Shown here: piece after piece, positions 1 through 5,379 of the stretch | Numbering within the stretch: the stretch's first letter is position 1 | Layout of the letters: the number at the start of each line of letters is the position of its first letter | Translations under genes and position numbers: made by a program | The notes under the pieces: generated by a model | What the model was told of the DNA's origin: nothing | The model's input: only the letters and a program-made list of their open reading frames with translations | Databases searched by the model: none | Source: Candidatus Acidiferrales bacterium | Lineage (GTDB): Bacteria > Acidobacteriota > Terriglobia > Acidoferrales > UBA7541 | Assembly: GCA_030043155.1 (NCBI GenBank) | Contig: JASHYE010000062.1 | Span: forward strand, 1 to 6,936 | DNA length: 6,936 nucleotides | Direction: 5' to 3'

Positions 1-564
1 GTCGAAACTGGCGTCGGCCTGATTCCCGCGGGCGGCGGCTCAAAGGAAATGCTCATTCGCGCGAATGAACATGCAGCGGGCGGCGAGGATTTGGATTTGT
101 TCCACGCCATGAAGCCGATTTTCGAGAATATCGCTATGGCAAAAGTCGGCACAAGCGCGGAAGAGTGCCGCGCGCTCGGCTATTTGCGGCCATCCGATCC
201 CGTTGCGATGAATCGCGACCGCCTCGTCGCCGATGCGAAGCAAACCGCGCTCGCGATGTTCCGCGCCGGATACCATCCGCCTGCGCCGCCACAGATTCGC
301 GTGCTCGGCGAAGAGATGCTGGCTGCCGCGAAGCTCGCTATCCATCAAATGCTGCGCGGCGAATACATCTCCGACTATGACGCGCTGGTCGCGCGCAAGC
401 TGGCGAACGTCCTCGCCGGCGGCGCGCTCTCCGCTTCGCAGACCGTCAACGAGCAATACATCCTCGACTTGGAACGCGAAGCCTTTGTGTCACTGTGCGG
501 CGAACGGAAAACGCAGGAGCGCATCGCGCACACCCTCAAAACCGGCAAACCCTTGCGCAACTAA
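1..564 (+). CDS. fadN: 3' end of FadN-like 3-hydroxyacyl-CoA dehydrogenase / enoyl-CoA hydratase (partial)
   Basis: The reading frame is open from base 1 to the TAA at 562-564, so the gene starts upstream of the window and only its last 187 residues are visible. The fragment opens with VETGVGLIPAGGG, the crotonase-fold segment that matches the P-E-x-x-x-G-x-I-P-G-x-G-G motif of enoyl-CoA hydratases. Its Glu at residue 2 sits where a catalytic glutamate lies in that family. A helical C-terminal part follows, with LGYLRPSDPVAMNRDRL, YISDYDALVARKLA, VLAGG and the terminal GKPLRN, which I recognise as the usual end of FadN (YusL) type proteins. The family is a cytoplasmic fatty-acid beta-oxidation enzyme that hydrates enoyl-CoA and oxidises the 3-hydroxyacyl-CoA with NAD. 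The NAD-binding domains lie outside the window. The ATG at 49 is internal, not a start. A thiolase or acyl-CoA dehydrogenase partner is not seen downstream, where the next genes point the other way. Confidence 0.9.
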   Translation, partial: VETGVGLIPAGGGSKEMLIRANEHAAGGEDLDLFHAMKPIFENIAMAKVGTSAEECRALGYLRPSDPVAMNRDRLVADAKQTALAMFRAGYHPPAPPQIRVLGEEMLAAAKLAIHQMLRGEYISDYDALVARKLANVLAGGALSASQTVNEQYILDLEREAFVSLCGERKTQERIAHTLKTGKPLRN

Positions 565-584
565 GTGACTTCCATTTGCGCGAG
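552..584. terminator. Inverted repeat between convergent genes, possible bidirectional terminator
   Basis: CTTGCGCAA at 552-560 pairs with TTGCGCGAG at 576-584 (nine pairs, one G-T wobble) around a 15-base loop that contains the fadN stop codon. The SET gene on the minus strand ends 10 bases beyond, at 594. The position suits a shared terminator for the two convergent units. There is no clear T-run on either side and the loop is large, so the call is tentative. Confidence 0.35.
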
Positions 585-593
585 CTATTCGGA

Positions 594-1007
594 TCAAGAA
601 TTGCGACGAGGTTCAGGCCCTTCCGAATAAGTCCGATAATCAGAGGTCAATTCTTCCCCGGTTGCAATATCTCTAGCGGCGTAGAAACGAAAATCTCTTC
701 CGCATCTGACATTCGGGTCTTGAGAGTGGTTAAGATACCAGGCCACTGTTAGAAGGTTGAAGTTTCGTGGGCAGCCATACTTGCCATTTTTCAGAACGCC
801 GAAATCCTCATATAGCCTGCGAATTGCATTCGGCAGCTTCTCGATCTTCTTCTGATCCACCCATACAAGATTATCTTCGTCTCCGAAAAAAATCGGTGTC
901 CCCTTTTTTATTGGTGCAACAGCGAACACACCAACGCCGTGTATACGAGATTGGCCGAGTCTTGTAAAAACGCGGTAGTGCGGTAGCCCAGCCTTGCGCT
1001 TTGTCAT
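594..1007 (-). CDS. Stand-alone SET-domain protein (putative protein-lysine methyltransferase)
   Basis: This 137-residue protein is little more than a SET domain. GVGVFAVAPIKKGTPI (residues 24-39) is the N-terminal SET strand motif. NHSQDPNV (93-100) matches the N-H-S-x-x-P-N signature that forms part of the S-adenosylmethionine site and pseudoknot. EELTSDY (118-124) matches the closing E-E-L-x-x-D-Y with the conserved Tyr. The family transfers a methyl group from S-adenosylmethionine to lysine in proteins; the bacterial target cannot be told here. No post-SET cysteine cluster is present. The ATG at 1005-1007 is chosen because GGGG lies 7 bases upstream on the minus strand (1015-1018). A TTG at 1020-1022 would add five residues but has no ribosome binding site. 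It lies 25 bases after the membrane-protein gene and is probably co-transcribed with it. GC content is lower than in the flanks. Confidence 0.8.
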   Translation of the reverse strand: MTKRKAGLPHYRVFTRLGQSRIHGVGVFAVAPIKKGTPIFFGDEDNLVWVDQKKIEKLPNAIRRLYEDFGVLKNGKYGCPRNFNLLTVAWYLNHSQDPNVRCGRDFRFYAARDIATGEELTSDYRTYSEGPEPRRNS

Positions 1008-1032
1008 CCGCTCGCCCCACAAGATGAATGGA

Positions 1033-1560
1033 TTAGTTGGTTTCGTGCCTCAAATCATTCGTCAGTTCGACCAAGTCGTACCGCAGAATTGCCGCGTCGG
1101 CAACGAACAGTATCACGAGGACAATGGAGGTCCATCGTTCACCTTTCGACAGTACGATCCAAGGAACGAGATTTAGAGAGATCATAGCGAACGCGAGATT
1201 GAAATTGAGCATATAGTAGGTGAAAAACCAATCTTCTACGCCTGCGATGTACCGTTGCTCGCCCTTCACGAAGAAGTACCAATCCACGTCTCTCCACCCT
1301 AGGTAGGAGAAGATCACATAAAAAACCCACTCGAAAATGTCACGCAGCGCATCGAAGACCTGCCCGATCACGTAAGAGAGAATCGCTAAAGCGATAATTC
1401 CGAACCCGAATCCACCATAGGTCTTCACGAGCGCAAGGAGTGCTTCCTGCACTGAGCTTGTCAGCGTTAGCAGGGAAATCACTACAAAGGCTAAACCTGG
1501 CACCCAGTGGGCTAGGAGAGGTTTGGGTCTCATGGCAAAAAGAGCCGACGTGTCGCTCAC
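1033..1560 (-). CDS. Four-helix integral membrane protein, function unknown
   Basis: I do not recognise this 175-residue protein. Four hydrophobic segments can be read: about residues 18-36, 51-70, 113-137 and 143-160. Between the second and third is an aromatic, charged stretch rich in Trp, Tyr and Asp (about 71-112). The short C-terminal tail (RYDLVELTNDLRHETN) is polar. It has no signal peptide and no enzyme motif that I can see. The start is GTG at 1558-1560, supported by an AGGGA ribosome binding site six bases upstream (1567-1571 on the minus strand). The ATG at 1531-1533 has none. It is the first gene of a probable two-gene unit with the SET protein, and both are poorer in GC than their neighbours (26 of 60 bases at 1201-1260 are G or C). 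A role linked to the SET protein is possible but rests only on adjacency. Confidence 0.75.
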   Translation of the reverse strand: MSDTSALFAMRPKPLLAHWVPGLAFVVISLLTLTSSVQEALLALVKTYGGFGFGIIALAILSYVIGQVFDALRDIFEWVFYVIFSYLGWRDVDWYFFVKGEQRYIAGVEDWFFTYYMLNFNLAFAMISLNLVPWIVLSKGERWTSIVLVILFVADAAILRYDLVELTNDLRHETN

Positions 1561-1566
1561 AGTTAG

Positions 1567-1571
1567 TCCCT
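1567..1571 (-). promoter_or_regulatory. Ribosome binding site that fixes a GTG start
   Basis: On the minus strand AGGGA lies six bases before the GTG at 1558-1560. The first in-frame ATG (1531-1533) has no such sequence, so the GTG start is preferred. Confidence 0.6.
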
Positions 1572-1615
1572 GAATTTTGTGAGAATAGATCCACGCAAGG
1601 TAGCACGCTCATTGT

Positions 1616-1632
1616 CGAGAATCAATTTCTCG
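1616..1632. repeat. Inverted repeat in the divergent intergenic region, candidate operator
   Basis: CGAGAA (1616-1621) and TTCTCG (1627-1632) form a perfect 6-bp inverted repeat around TCAAT. After one mismatch (T-T) on the outside, a further G-C pair can be added (1614/1634). It lies between two divergently transcribed genes and about 20 bases upstream of the -35 of the plus-strand gene. A dimeric regulator could bind there, but a repeat this short can also arise by chance. Confidence 0.3.
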
Positions 1633-1652
1633 TCCATCCCCGCGAAAAAATC

Positions 1653-1680
1653 GTGACTCCGTGGGCAAAATGCGTATAGT
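1653..1680 (+). promoter_or_regulatory. Putative sigma70-type promoter of the secreted-protein gene
   Basis: GTGACT at 1653-1658 (4 of 6 matches to TTGACA) is followed after 16 bases by TATAGT at 1675-1680 (5 of 6 matches to TATAAT). A start near 1687 would give a leader of about 20 bases before the ATG at 1707, just long enough for the ribosome binding site. Confidence 0.5.
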
Positions 1681-1696
1681 GGGCGGAGCCAGCCTT

Positions 1697-1701
1697 GGAG
1701 G
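1697..1701 (+). promoter_or_regulatory. Ribosome binding site that fixes the ATG at 1707
   Basis: GGAGG lies five bases before the ATG at 1707-1709. The upstream in-frame TTG at 1695 would overlap this site, so it is rejected as a start. The ATG also places the Lys-Lys of the signal peptide right after the initiator Met. Confidence 0.8.
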
Positions 1702-1706
1702 ATGCC

Positions 1707-2279
1707 ATGAAAAAGCTCATCGGAATCGGATCAGCGATCTTCTTCCTGTGCTCAATGTCTGCGTTTGCCGCGCAGCAGCGGCCCGCGGCTAGACCAGCGC
1801 CTCAGCGGCAGGTGCGTCCAGCACCGCAGGTCGGCCATGGCTACATTCCGTCCCGCGGCCCCACGCACGTCAGCAGGCCTGCGCCTGCTGCGCATCCTGC
1901 GCAGGACGGTGGGCATCCAAATTACAGCGACCGCGCCGGCCATCCTGCGGCGCCCCACGTTCATCCCAGCACCGGTCAGTGGGTCGGCAGCGGCCCCAGC
2001 CCGCACTATCACCTCGCTCATCCTTGGGAACACGGCCATTTCCCGGGCGAGATTGGTCGCAGCTACGTTTATCGCCTCATTGGCGGCGGCCCGTCGCGTT
2101 TTCAATTCGGGGCTTATTTCTGGAGCGTCGCTCCGTATGATGTGGATTATTGCTCGGACTGGCTATGGGACTCCGATGACATCGTTCTCTATCTCGACCC
2201 AGACAATCCCGGCTGGTACCTGGCCTATGACGTCAGACTTGGCACATACGTGCACGTGTTGTATCTCGGCCCCGCATAA
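1707..2279 (+). CDS. Secreted His/Pro-rich protein of unknown function
   Basis: This 190-residue protein begins with a signal peptide: MKK, a hydrophobic core at about residues 4-17, and cleavage probably after SAFA (residue 21) or the next Ala. A Pro/Ala/Arg/Gln-rich low-complexity linker follows (about 22-45). Next comes a region rich in His, Gly and Pro (46-115) with [10 protein letters not shown] and [15 protein letters not shown]. The C-terminal domain (about 118-190) is rich in aromatics and Asp ([52 protein letters not shown]) and looks like beta strands. I recall similar proteins from Acidobacteria and soil bacteria, always without a function. Export to the periplasm or surface is likely. 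The His-rich part could bind metal, but this is a guess. The gene is monocistronic: it has its own promoter and a strong terminator follows the stop by about 20 bases. Confidence 0.8.
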   Translation: MKKLIGIGSAIFFLCSMSAFAAQQRPAARPAPQRQVRPAPQVGHGYIPSRGPTHVSRPAPAAHPAQDGGHPNYSDRAGHPAAPHVHPSTGQWVGSGPSPHYHLAHPWEHGHFPGEIGRSYVYRLIGGGPSRFQFGAYFWSVAPYDVDYCSDWLWDSDDIVLYLDPDNPGWYLAYDVRLGTYVHVLYLGPA

Positions 2280-2301
2280 TTCTTGTTTGTGAAAGCACTT
2301 G

Positions 2302-2333
2302 ATGGGCGGCGAAGCAGCCGCCCATTCCTTTTC
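2302..2333 (+). terminator. Intrinsic terminator after the secreted-protein gene
   Basis: ATGGGCGGC (2302-2310) pairs perfectly with GCCGCCCAT (2317-2325) around a six-base loop (GAAGCA), followed by a T-rich stretch (TCCTTTTC). It separates the secreted-protein gene from the amidohydrolase operon. Confidence 0.8.
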
Positions 2334-2357
2334 GCTTCAATGCCCACTGCAGAACAG

Positions 2358-2386
2358 TTGACTTCGCTGAAACCTCCCATTAGCAT
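2358..2386 (+). promoter_or_regulatory. Promoter of the amidohydrolase operon
   Basis: TTGACT (2358-2363, 5 of 6 matches to the -35 consensus) is followed after exactly 17 bases by TAGCAT (2381-2386, 4 of 6 matches to the -10 consensus). Transcription starting near 2393 would give a leader of about 78 bases before the ATG at 2471. No other good promoter is seen between the terminator and the first gene. Confidence 0.6.
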
Positions 2387-2403
2387 CTGCCGTCTCTGAC
2401 ATC

Positions 2404-2419
2404 TATTCCAGTATTCCAG
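2404..2419 (+). repeat. Perfect tandem 8-bp repeat in the operon leader
   Basis: TATTCCAG occurs twice in direct succession (2404-2411 and 2412-2419), 18 bases downstream of the -10 box. A small hairpin follows: CAGGA at 2423-2427 with TCCTG at 2433-2437, loop GTCGG, then an A-rich run. The spacing could suit a regulator binding just after the transcription start. No known operator is recognised. Confidence 0.5.
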
Positions 2420-2470
2420 GCCCAGGAGTCGGTCCTGAAAAACAAAATCGTTGGCATGCTGGGGTGTGAA

Positions 2471-3916
2471 ATGAAGCAATTAAGCCGTGTTCATGTGCTC
2501 GCCGCTTTTGCTGTTGGCGTGGTCTGCACGATCTCGATGCTCTGCGCTACTCCCGCCGCACTCGCACAGCAAGAGCAAAGCGGACTATCCGTTTCCGCTG
2601 GTCTTTCGAAAGCTGGCGAGCCGCGATTTTTCGCCATTAAAGACGCGCGAATCGTGCCCGCCTCTGGCCCGGTCATCGAGAAGGGAACTGTGGTCATGGC
2701 CAACGGCATCATCACTGCCGTCGGACCGGACGCGCAAATTCCTCCCGAAGCCGCAGTGATTGACGGCACGGGACTCACCGTTTATCCCGGGCTCATCGAC
2801 GCAGGCACAACCGCTGGATTGCCCGGCAGTGAAAATGCAGCGCCAGCCGGACGCGCTCGCGGCCCGCGCGCTGCTGCTCCTGTCGAAATTGCGAATGGCC
2901 CGCAGGACCGTCCGCTCACAACGCCGTGGATTGTGGCGGCAAACGAATTGAATCCCGAGGATCCTCGCATTGAAAGCTGGCGCGATGCCGGGTTCACCAC
3001 AGCGCTCGTTGAACCAGAAGGGGGAATTTTCCCGGGCCAGGGCTCCATCGTTGATTTTGGCGAAGAGCGCGCCGGAAGCATGATTGTTGCTCCGCGTGTC
3101 ACGCTCGGAATCGATTTTCAGACTTCCGGCAATTTCGCGAGTTTCCCCAGCTCGTTGATGGGAGCGGTGGCTTATGTGCGGCAGGTCTTCATCGACACGC
3201 GCTGGTACCAAAACGCGGAAGACGTTTACAACGCGCACCAATCCGGCCTCGAACGCCCACCGTACGACCGCACCGAAGTTGCCGTCGGCGACGCGCTGAA
3301 AAATAACGAACTGATTTTGCTTCCGGCCGGCGACAAACTCGCCATCTACCGCGCGATTCGGCTCGCAAATGAATGGCAAATCCATGCCGCGATGTATGGC
3401 GCGCAGGAAGGGTACGCGCTTTCCAGTGAAATTGCCGCCAGCAAAATGCCTGTGTTCGTCAACGTGAACTGGCCGAAGATTGACAAGAGTGGCGATCCGG
3501 ACGACATCACGCTTCGCGAGCTGCACCTCTGGGACCGCGCTCCGTCCACCCCTGCGGCGCTTTCCAAAGCGGGCGTTATGTACGCGTTCTATTCTGGCGG
3601 AATCACGAATCCCAAAGACATTCTGAAAAACGTGAAGAAGGCCATCGACGCTGGCCTATCGCCCGATGATGCGCTGAAGGCCATGACCATCAATCCCGCG
3701 CAGATTCTCGGGGTTTCTGACCGCCTTGGCTCTATCGAACAGGGCAAAGTAGCAAATCTCGTGGTAACGGATGGCGATTTGTTTAACGAGAAAACGAAAA
3801 TCAAAGCTGTTTTCGTCGACGGCATGCGCTACGAAATTCACGAAGATGCATCGCCTGGCCCGCCGGGTGGTCACCCAATGCCCATGCAGCAGAGCGACGA
3901 GGGGGTGCAACCATGA
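2471..3916 (+). CDS. Exported amidohydrolase-fold protein lacking metal ligands (first gene of operon)
   Basis: This 481-residue protein resembles COG1228 imidazolonepropionase-like amidohydrolases. A signal peptide covers residues 1-32 (cleavage after AALA). The N-terminal beta-sandwich strand pattern (FAIKDARIVP, GPVIEKGTVVMANGIITAVG) is typical, as is the closing QGKVANLVVTDGD (424-436). The active site is not. Where the family has H-x-H after P-G-L-I-D, it has AGTT (111-114). The beta-5 strand is LILLPAGD, without His. The beta-6 His is replaced by Gly310. The beta-8 Asp is replaced at Ser375-Gly376. It is therefore probably non-catalytic. An Ala/Pro/Arg-rich insert lies at about 121-147. 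The ATG at 2471 is preferred, with GGGGTG just upstream; the ATG at 2456 has no ribosome binding site and would put Glu and Cys before the signal peptide. Its stop overlaps the next start by ATGA. Confidence 0.85.
   Translation: MKQLSRVHVLAAFAVGVVCTISMLCATPAALAQQEQSGLSVSAGLSKAGEPRFFAIKDARIVPASGPVIEKGTVVMANGIITAVGPDAQIPPEAAVIDGTGLTVYPGLIDAGTTAGLPGSENAAPAGRARGPRAAAPVEIANGPQDRPLTTPWIVAANELNPEDPRIESWRDAGFTTALVEPEGGIFPGQGSIVDFGEERAGSMIVAPRVTLGIDFQTSGNFASFPSSLMGAVAYVRQVFIDTRWYQNAEDVYNAHQSGLERPPYDRTEVAVGDALKNNELILLPAGDKLAIYRAIRLANEWQIHAAMYGAQEGYALSSEIAASKMPVFVNVNWPKIDKSGDPDDITLRELHLWDRAPSTPAALSKAGVMYAFYSGGITNPKDILKNVKKAIDAGLSPDDALKAMTINPAQILGVSDRLGSIEQGKVANLVVTDGDLFNEKTKIKAVFVDGMRYEIHEDASPGPPGGHPMPMQQSDEGVQP
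3899..3916 (+). promoter_or_regulatory. Ribosome binding site and ATGA stop/start overlap between genes 1 and 2
   Basis: GAGGGGG at 3899-3905 precedes the ATG at 3913 by seven bases, and the TGA of the first gene (3914-3916) overlaps that ATG. This arrangement usually couples translation of the two genes and helps to make their products in similar amounts. Confidence 0.75.
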
Positions 3917-5379
3917 ATTTCGAAAATTCCAAAATGCACGCGCTTCGCCGGATCGCAATCCTCGCCGCGCTCGCAATTTTCCCGCTTGCCGCGGGCGCGC
4001 AAGATGATTCCAGTGTCACGCTGATTAAAAACGCTACCGTTATCACCATCACTCACGGTCGCATCGAACACGGCTCGGTTCTGATTCGCGACGGCAAGAT
4101 CGCAGACGTAGGCACGGATATTCAGGCGCCTGCTGGCGCGAACGTCATCGATGCCAACGGCATGTACCTCATGCCCGGCATCGTGGATTGCCACACGCAC
4201 ATCGCCGTCGATGGCGACGTCAACGAAGGCAGCGTCTCCGTTTCTTCGATGGTCAACATCAAGGACGTGCTCAATCCGTATGACATCAACATCTATCACG
4301 AGCTCGCCGGCGGCGTGGTGATCGGCAATGTGCTCCACGGTAGCGCGAATCCCATTGGCGGGCAGACCATCGTCATCAAATTCAAGTACGGCTCCACGCC
4401 CGCCGATCTGCCGTTTCCCGATGCGCTTCCCGGAATCAAGTTCGCCCTCGGTGAAAACGTGAAGCATTCCAATTTCGGCGGTCCCATTCCGCGCTATCCC
4501 GAAACGCGCATGGGCGTCGAAGAAACGATTCGCGACGCCTTCACGCGCGCGAAGCAATATCAGAAAGACTGGGCGGATTACAACCAGCGGAAAGCCGCCG
4601 GCGAGCAGAATCTGATTCCGCCGCGCCGCGATTTGCAACTCGAGCCTCTCGTCGAAGTTTTGGAAGGCAAGCGCTACATCCACTGTCACTCGTACGTTTC
4701 CGATGAAATTCTCATGCTCATGCGCGTTGCGCACGACATGGGATTTAAGGTGCGCACGTTCCAGCACGTACTGGAAGGCTACAAGGTCGCCGATGAAATG
4801 GTCGCCGCGGGAGCTTATGGGTCTACTTTCTCCGATTGGTGGGCCTACAAGATGGAAGCGTACGAGGCAATTCCGTATAACGCTGCACTGATGACGCGCC
4901 GCGGCGTCATCGTTTCCGTCAATTCTGACGACCCCGAAGAGGCCCGCCATTTGAATCAGGAAGCTGCGAAGAGCATGCACTACGGCGACCTCACGGAAAA
5001 TGAAGCCCTTCGCCTCGTCACGCTGAACCCAGCAATTCAGCTGGGTATCGACAATCACGTTGGCTCCATCGAGGTGGGCAAGGACGCCGACCTGGTCATC
5101 TACAATCACGACCCGCTCAGCGTCTACGCCGTGGTGCAAAAAACGATCATCGATGGAAAGGTTTATTTCGACCGCGCGCAGGATATTGCCGAGCGCGCCG
5201 AACTAGCAAAGGAGAAGCAGGAGCTTCTCGATAAGGCAATGAACGAAGGCAAGCCTGCGCCTAACGCTGAAGAAAATGAAAACGGCGCGAAGAAGCCCGC
5301 GAAAAAGCACAAGAAGGGCCTCTACACGCCGGCGGAAACGCCTCAGCTCGACAACGCCGAGATCGGAGGCGCGCGATGA
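3913..5379 (+). CDS. Exported metal-dependent amidohydrolase (catalytically intact, middle gene)
   Basis: This 488-residue protein is the only one of the three with a complete amidohydrolase metal site. The sequence MPGIVDCHTH gives His94 and His96 (H-x-H after beta 1). Lys156 or Lys158 in VIKFKYG could be the bridging carboxylated lysine. His257 and His259 lie in YIHCHSY (beta 5), His285 in FQHVLEGYK (beta 6), and Asp339 in VNSDDP (beta 8). The beta-sandwich strands flank the barrel (IKNATVITIT, GSVLIRDGKIADVG; VGKDADLVIYNHDPL). A signal peptide is present (LRRIAILAALAIFPLAAGA, cleavage near residue 29), so it acts in the periplasm or outside. The family (COG1228) contains hydrolases of cyclic amides and dipeptides; the substrate here is not evident. 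The C-terminal tail (about 421-470) is a charged helix followed by a Lys-rich stretch (KKPAKKHKKG). Met8 (3934) is an alternative start. It overlaps both neighbours by ATGA. Confidence 0.9.
   Translation: MNFENSKMHALRRIAILAALAIFPLAAGAQDDSSVTLIKNATVITITHGRIEHGSVLIRDGKIADVGTDIQAPAGANVIDANGMYLMPGIVDCHTHIAVDGDVNEGSVSVSSMVNIKDVLNPYDINIYHELAGGVVIGNVLHGSANPIGGQTIVIKFKYGSTPADLPFPDALPGIKFALGENVKHSNFGGPIPRYPETRMGVEETIRDAFTRAKQYQKDWADYNQRKAAGEQNLIPPRRDLQLEPLVEVLEGKRYIHCHSYVSDEILMLMRVAHDMGFKVRTFQHVLEGYKVADEMVAAGAYGSTFSDWWAYKMEAYEAIPYNAALMTRRGVIVSVNSDDPEEARHLNQEAAKSMHYGDLTENEALRLVTLNPAIQLGIDNHVGSIEVGKDADLVIYNHDPLSVYAVVQKTIIDGKVYFDRAQDIAERAELAKEKQELLDKAMNEGKPAPNAEENENGAKKPAKKHKKGLYTPAETPQLDNAEIGGAR
5365..5379 (+). 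promoter_or_regulatory. Ribosome binding site and ATGA stop/start overlap between genes 2 and 3
   Basis: GGAGG at 5365-5369 lies six bases before the ATG at 5376, and the TGA of the middle gene (5377-5379) overlaps that ATG. This fixes the start of the third gene and indicates translational coupling. Confidence 0.8.

Noticed and set aside
1752..2292. Overlapping Arg/Ala-rich frames within the secreted-protein gene, on both strands
   Set aside because: They lack ribosome binding sites and show only low-complexity Arg/Ala/Pro sequence from out-of-frame reading. The frame starting at 1707 has a signal peptide and GGAGG.
2585..3526. A 313-codon open frame on the minus strand opposite the first amidohydrolase-like gene
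   Set aside because: Its composition is Arg/Ala/His/Asn-rich without recognisable motifs, and it lies wholly inside a well-supported gene.
2471..3916. The first (and likewise the third) amidohydrolase-like gene as a decaying pseudogene
   Set aside because: The frame is intact and the signal peptide and strand motifs are conserved. The same ligands are missing in both paralogues, which suggests an established non-catalytic lineage.
3871..5139. A 422-codon open frame on the minus strand opposite the catalytic amidohydrolase
   Set aside because: The plus-strand frame has a clear domain, signal peptide and ribosome binding site. The antisense translation shows no motif or signal, and long antisense frames are common opposite codon-biased GC-rich genes.
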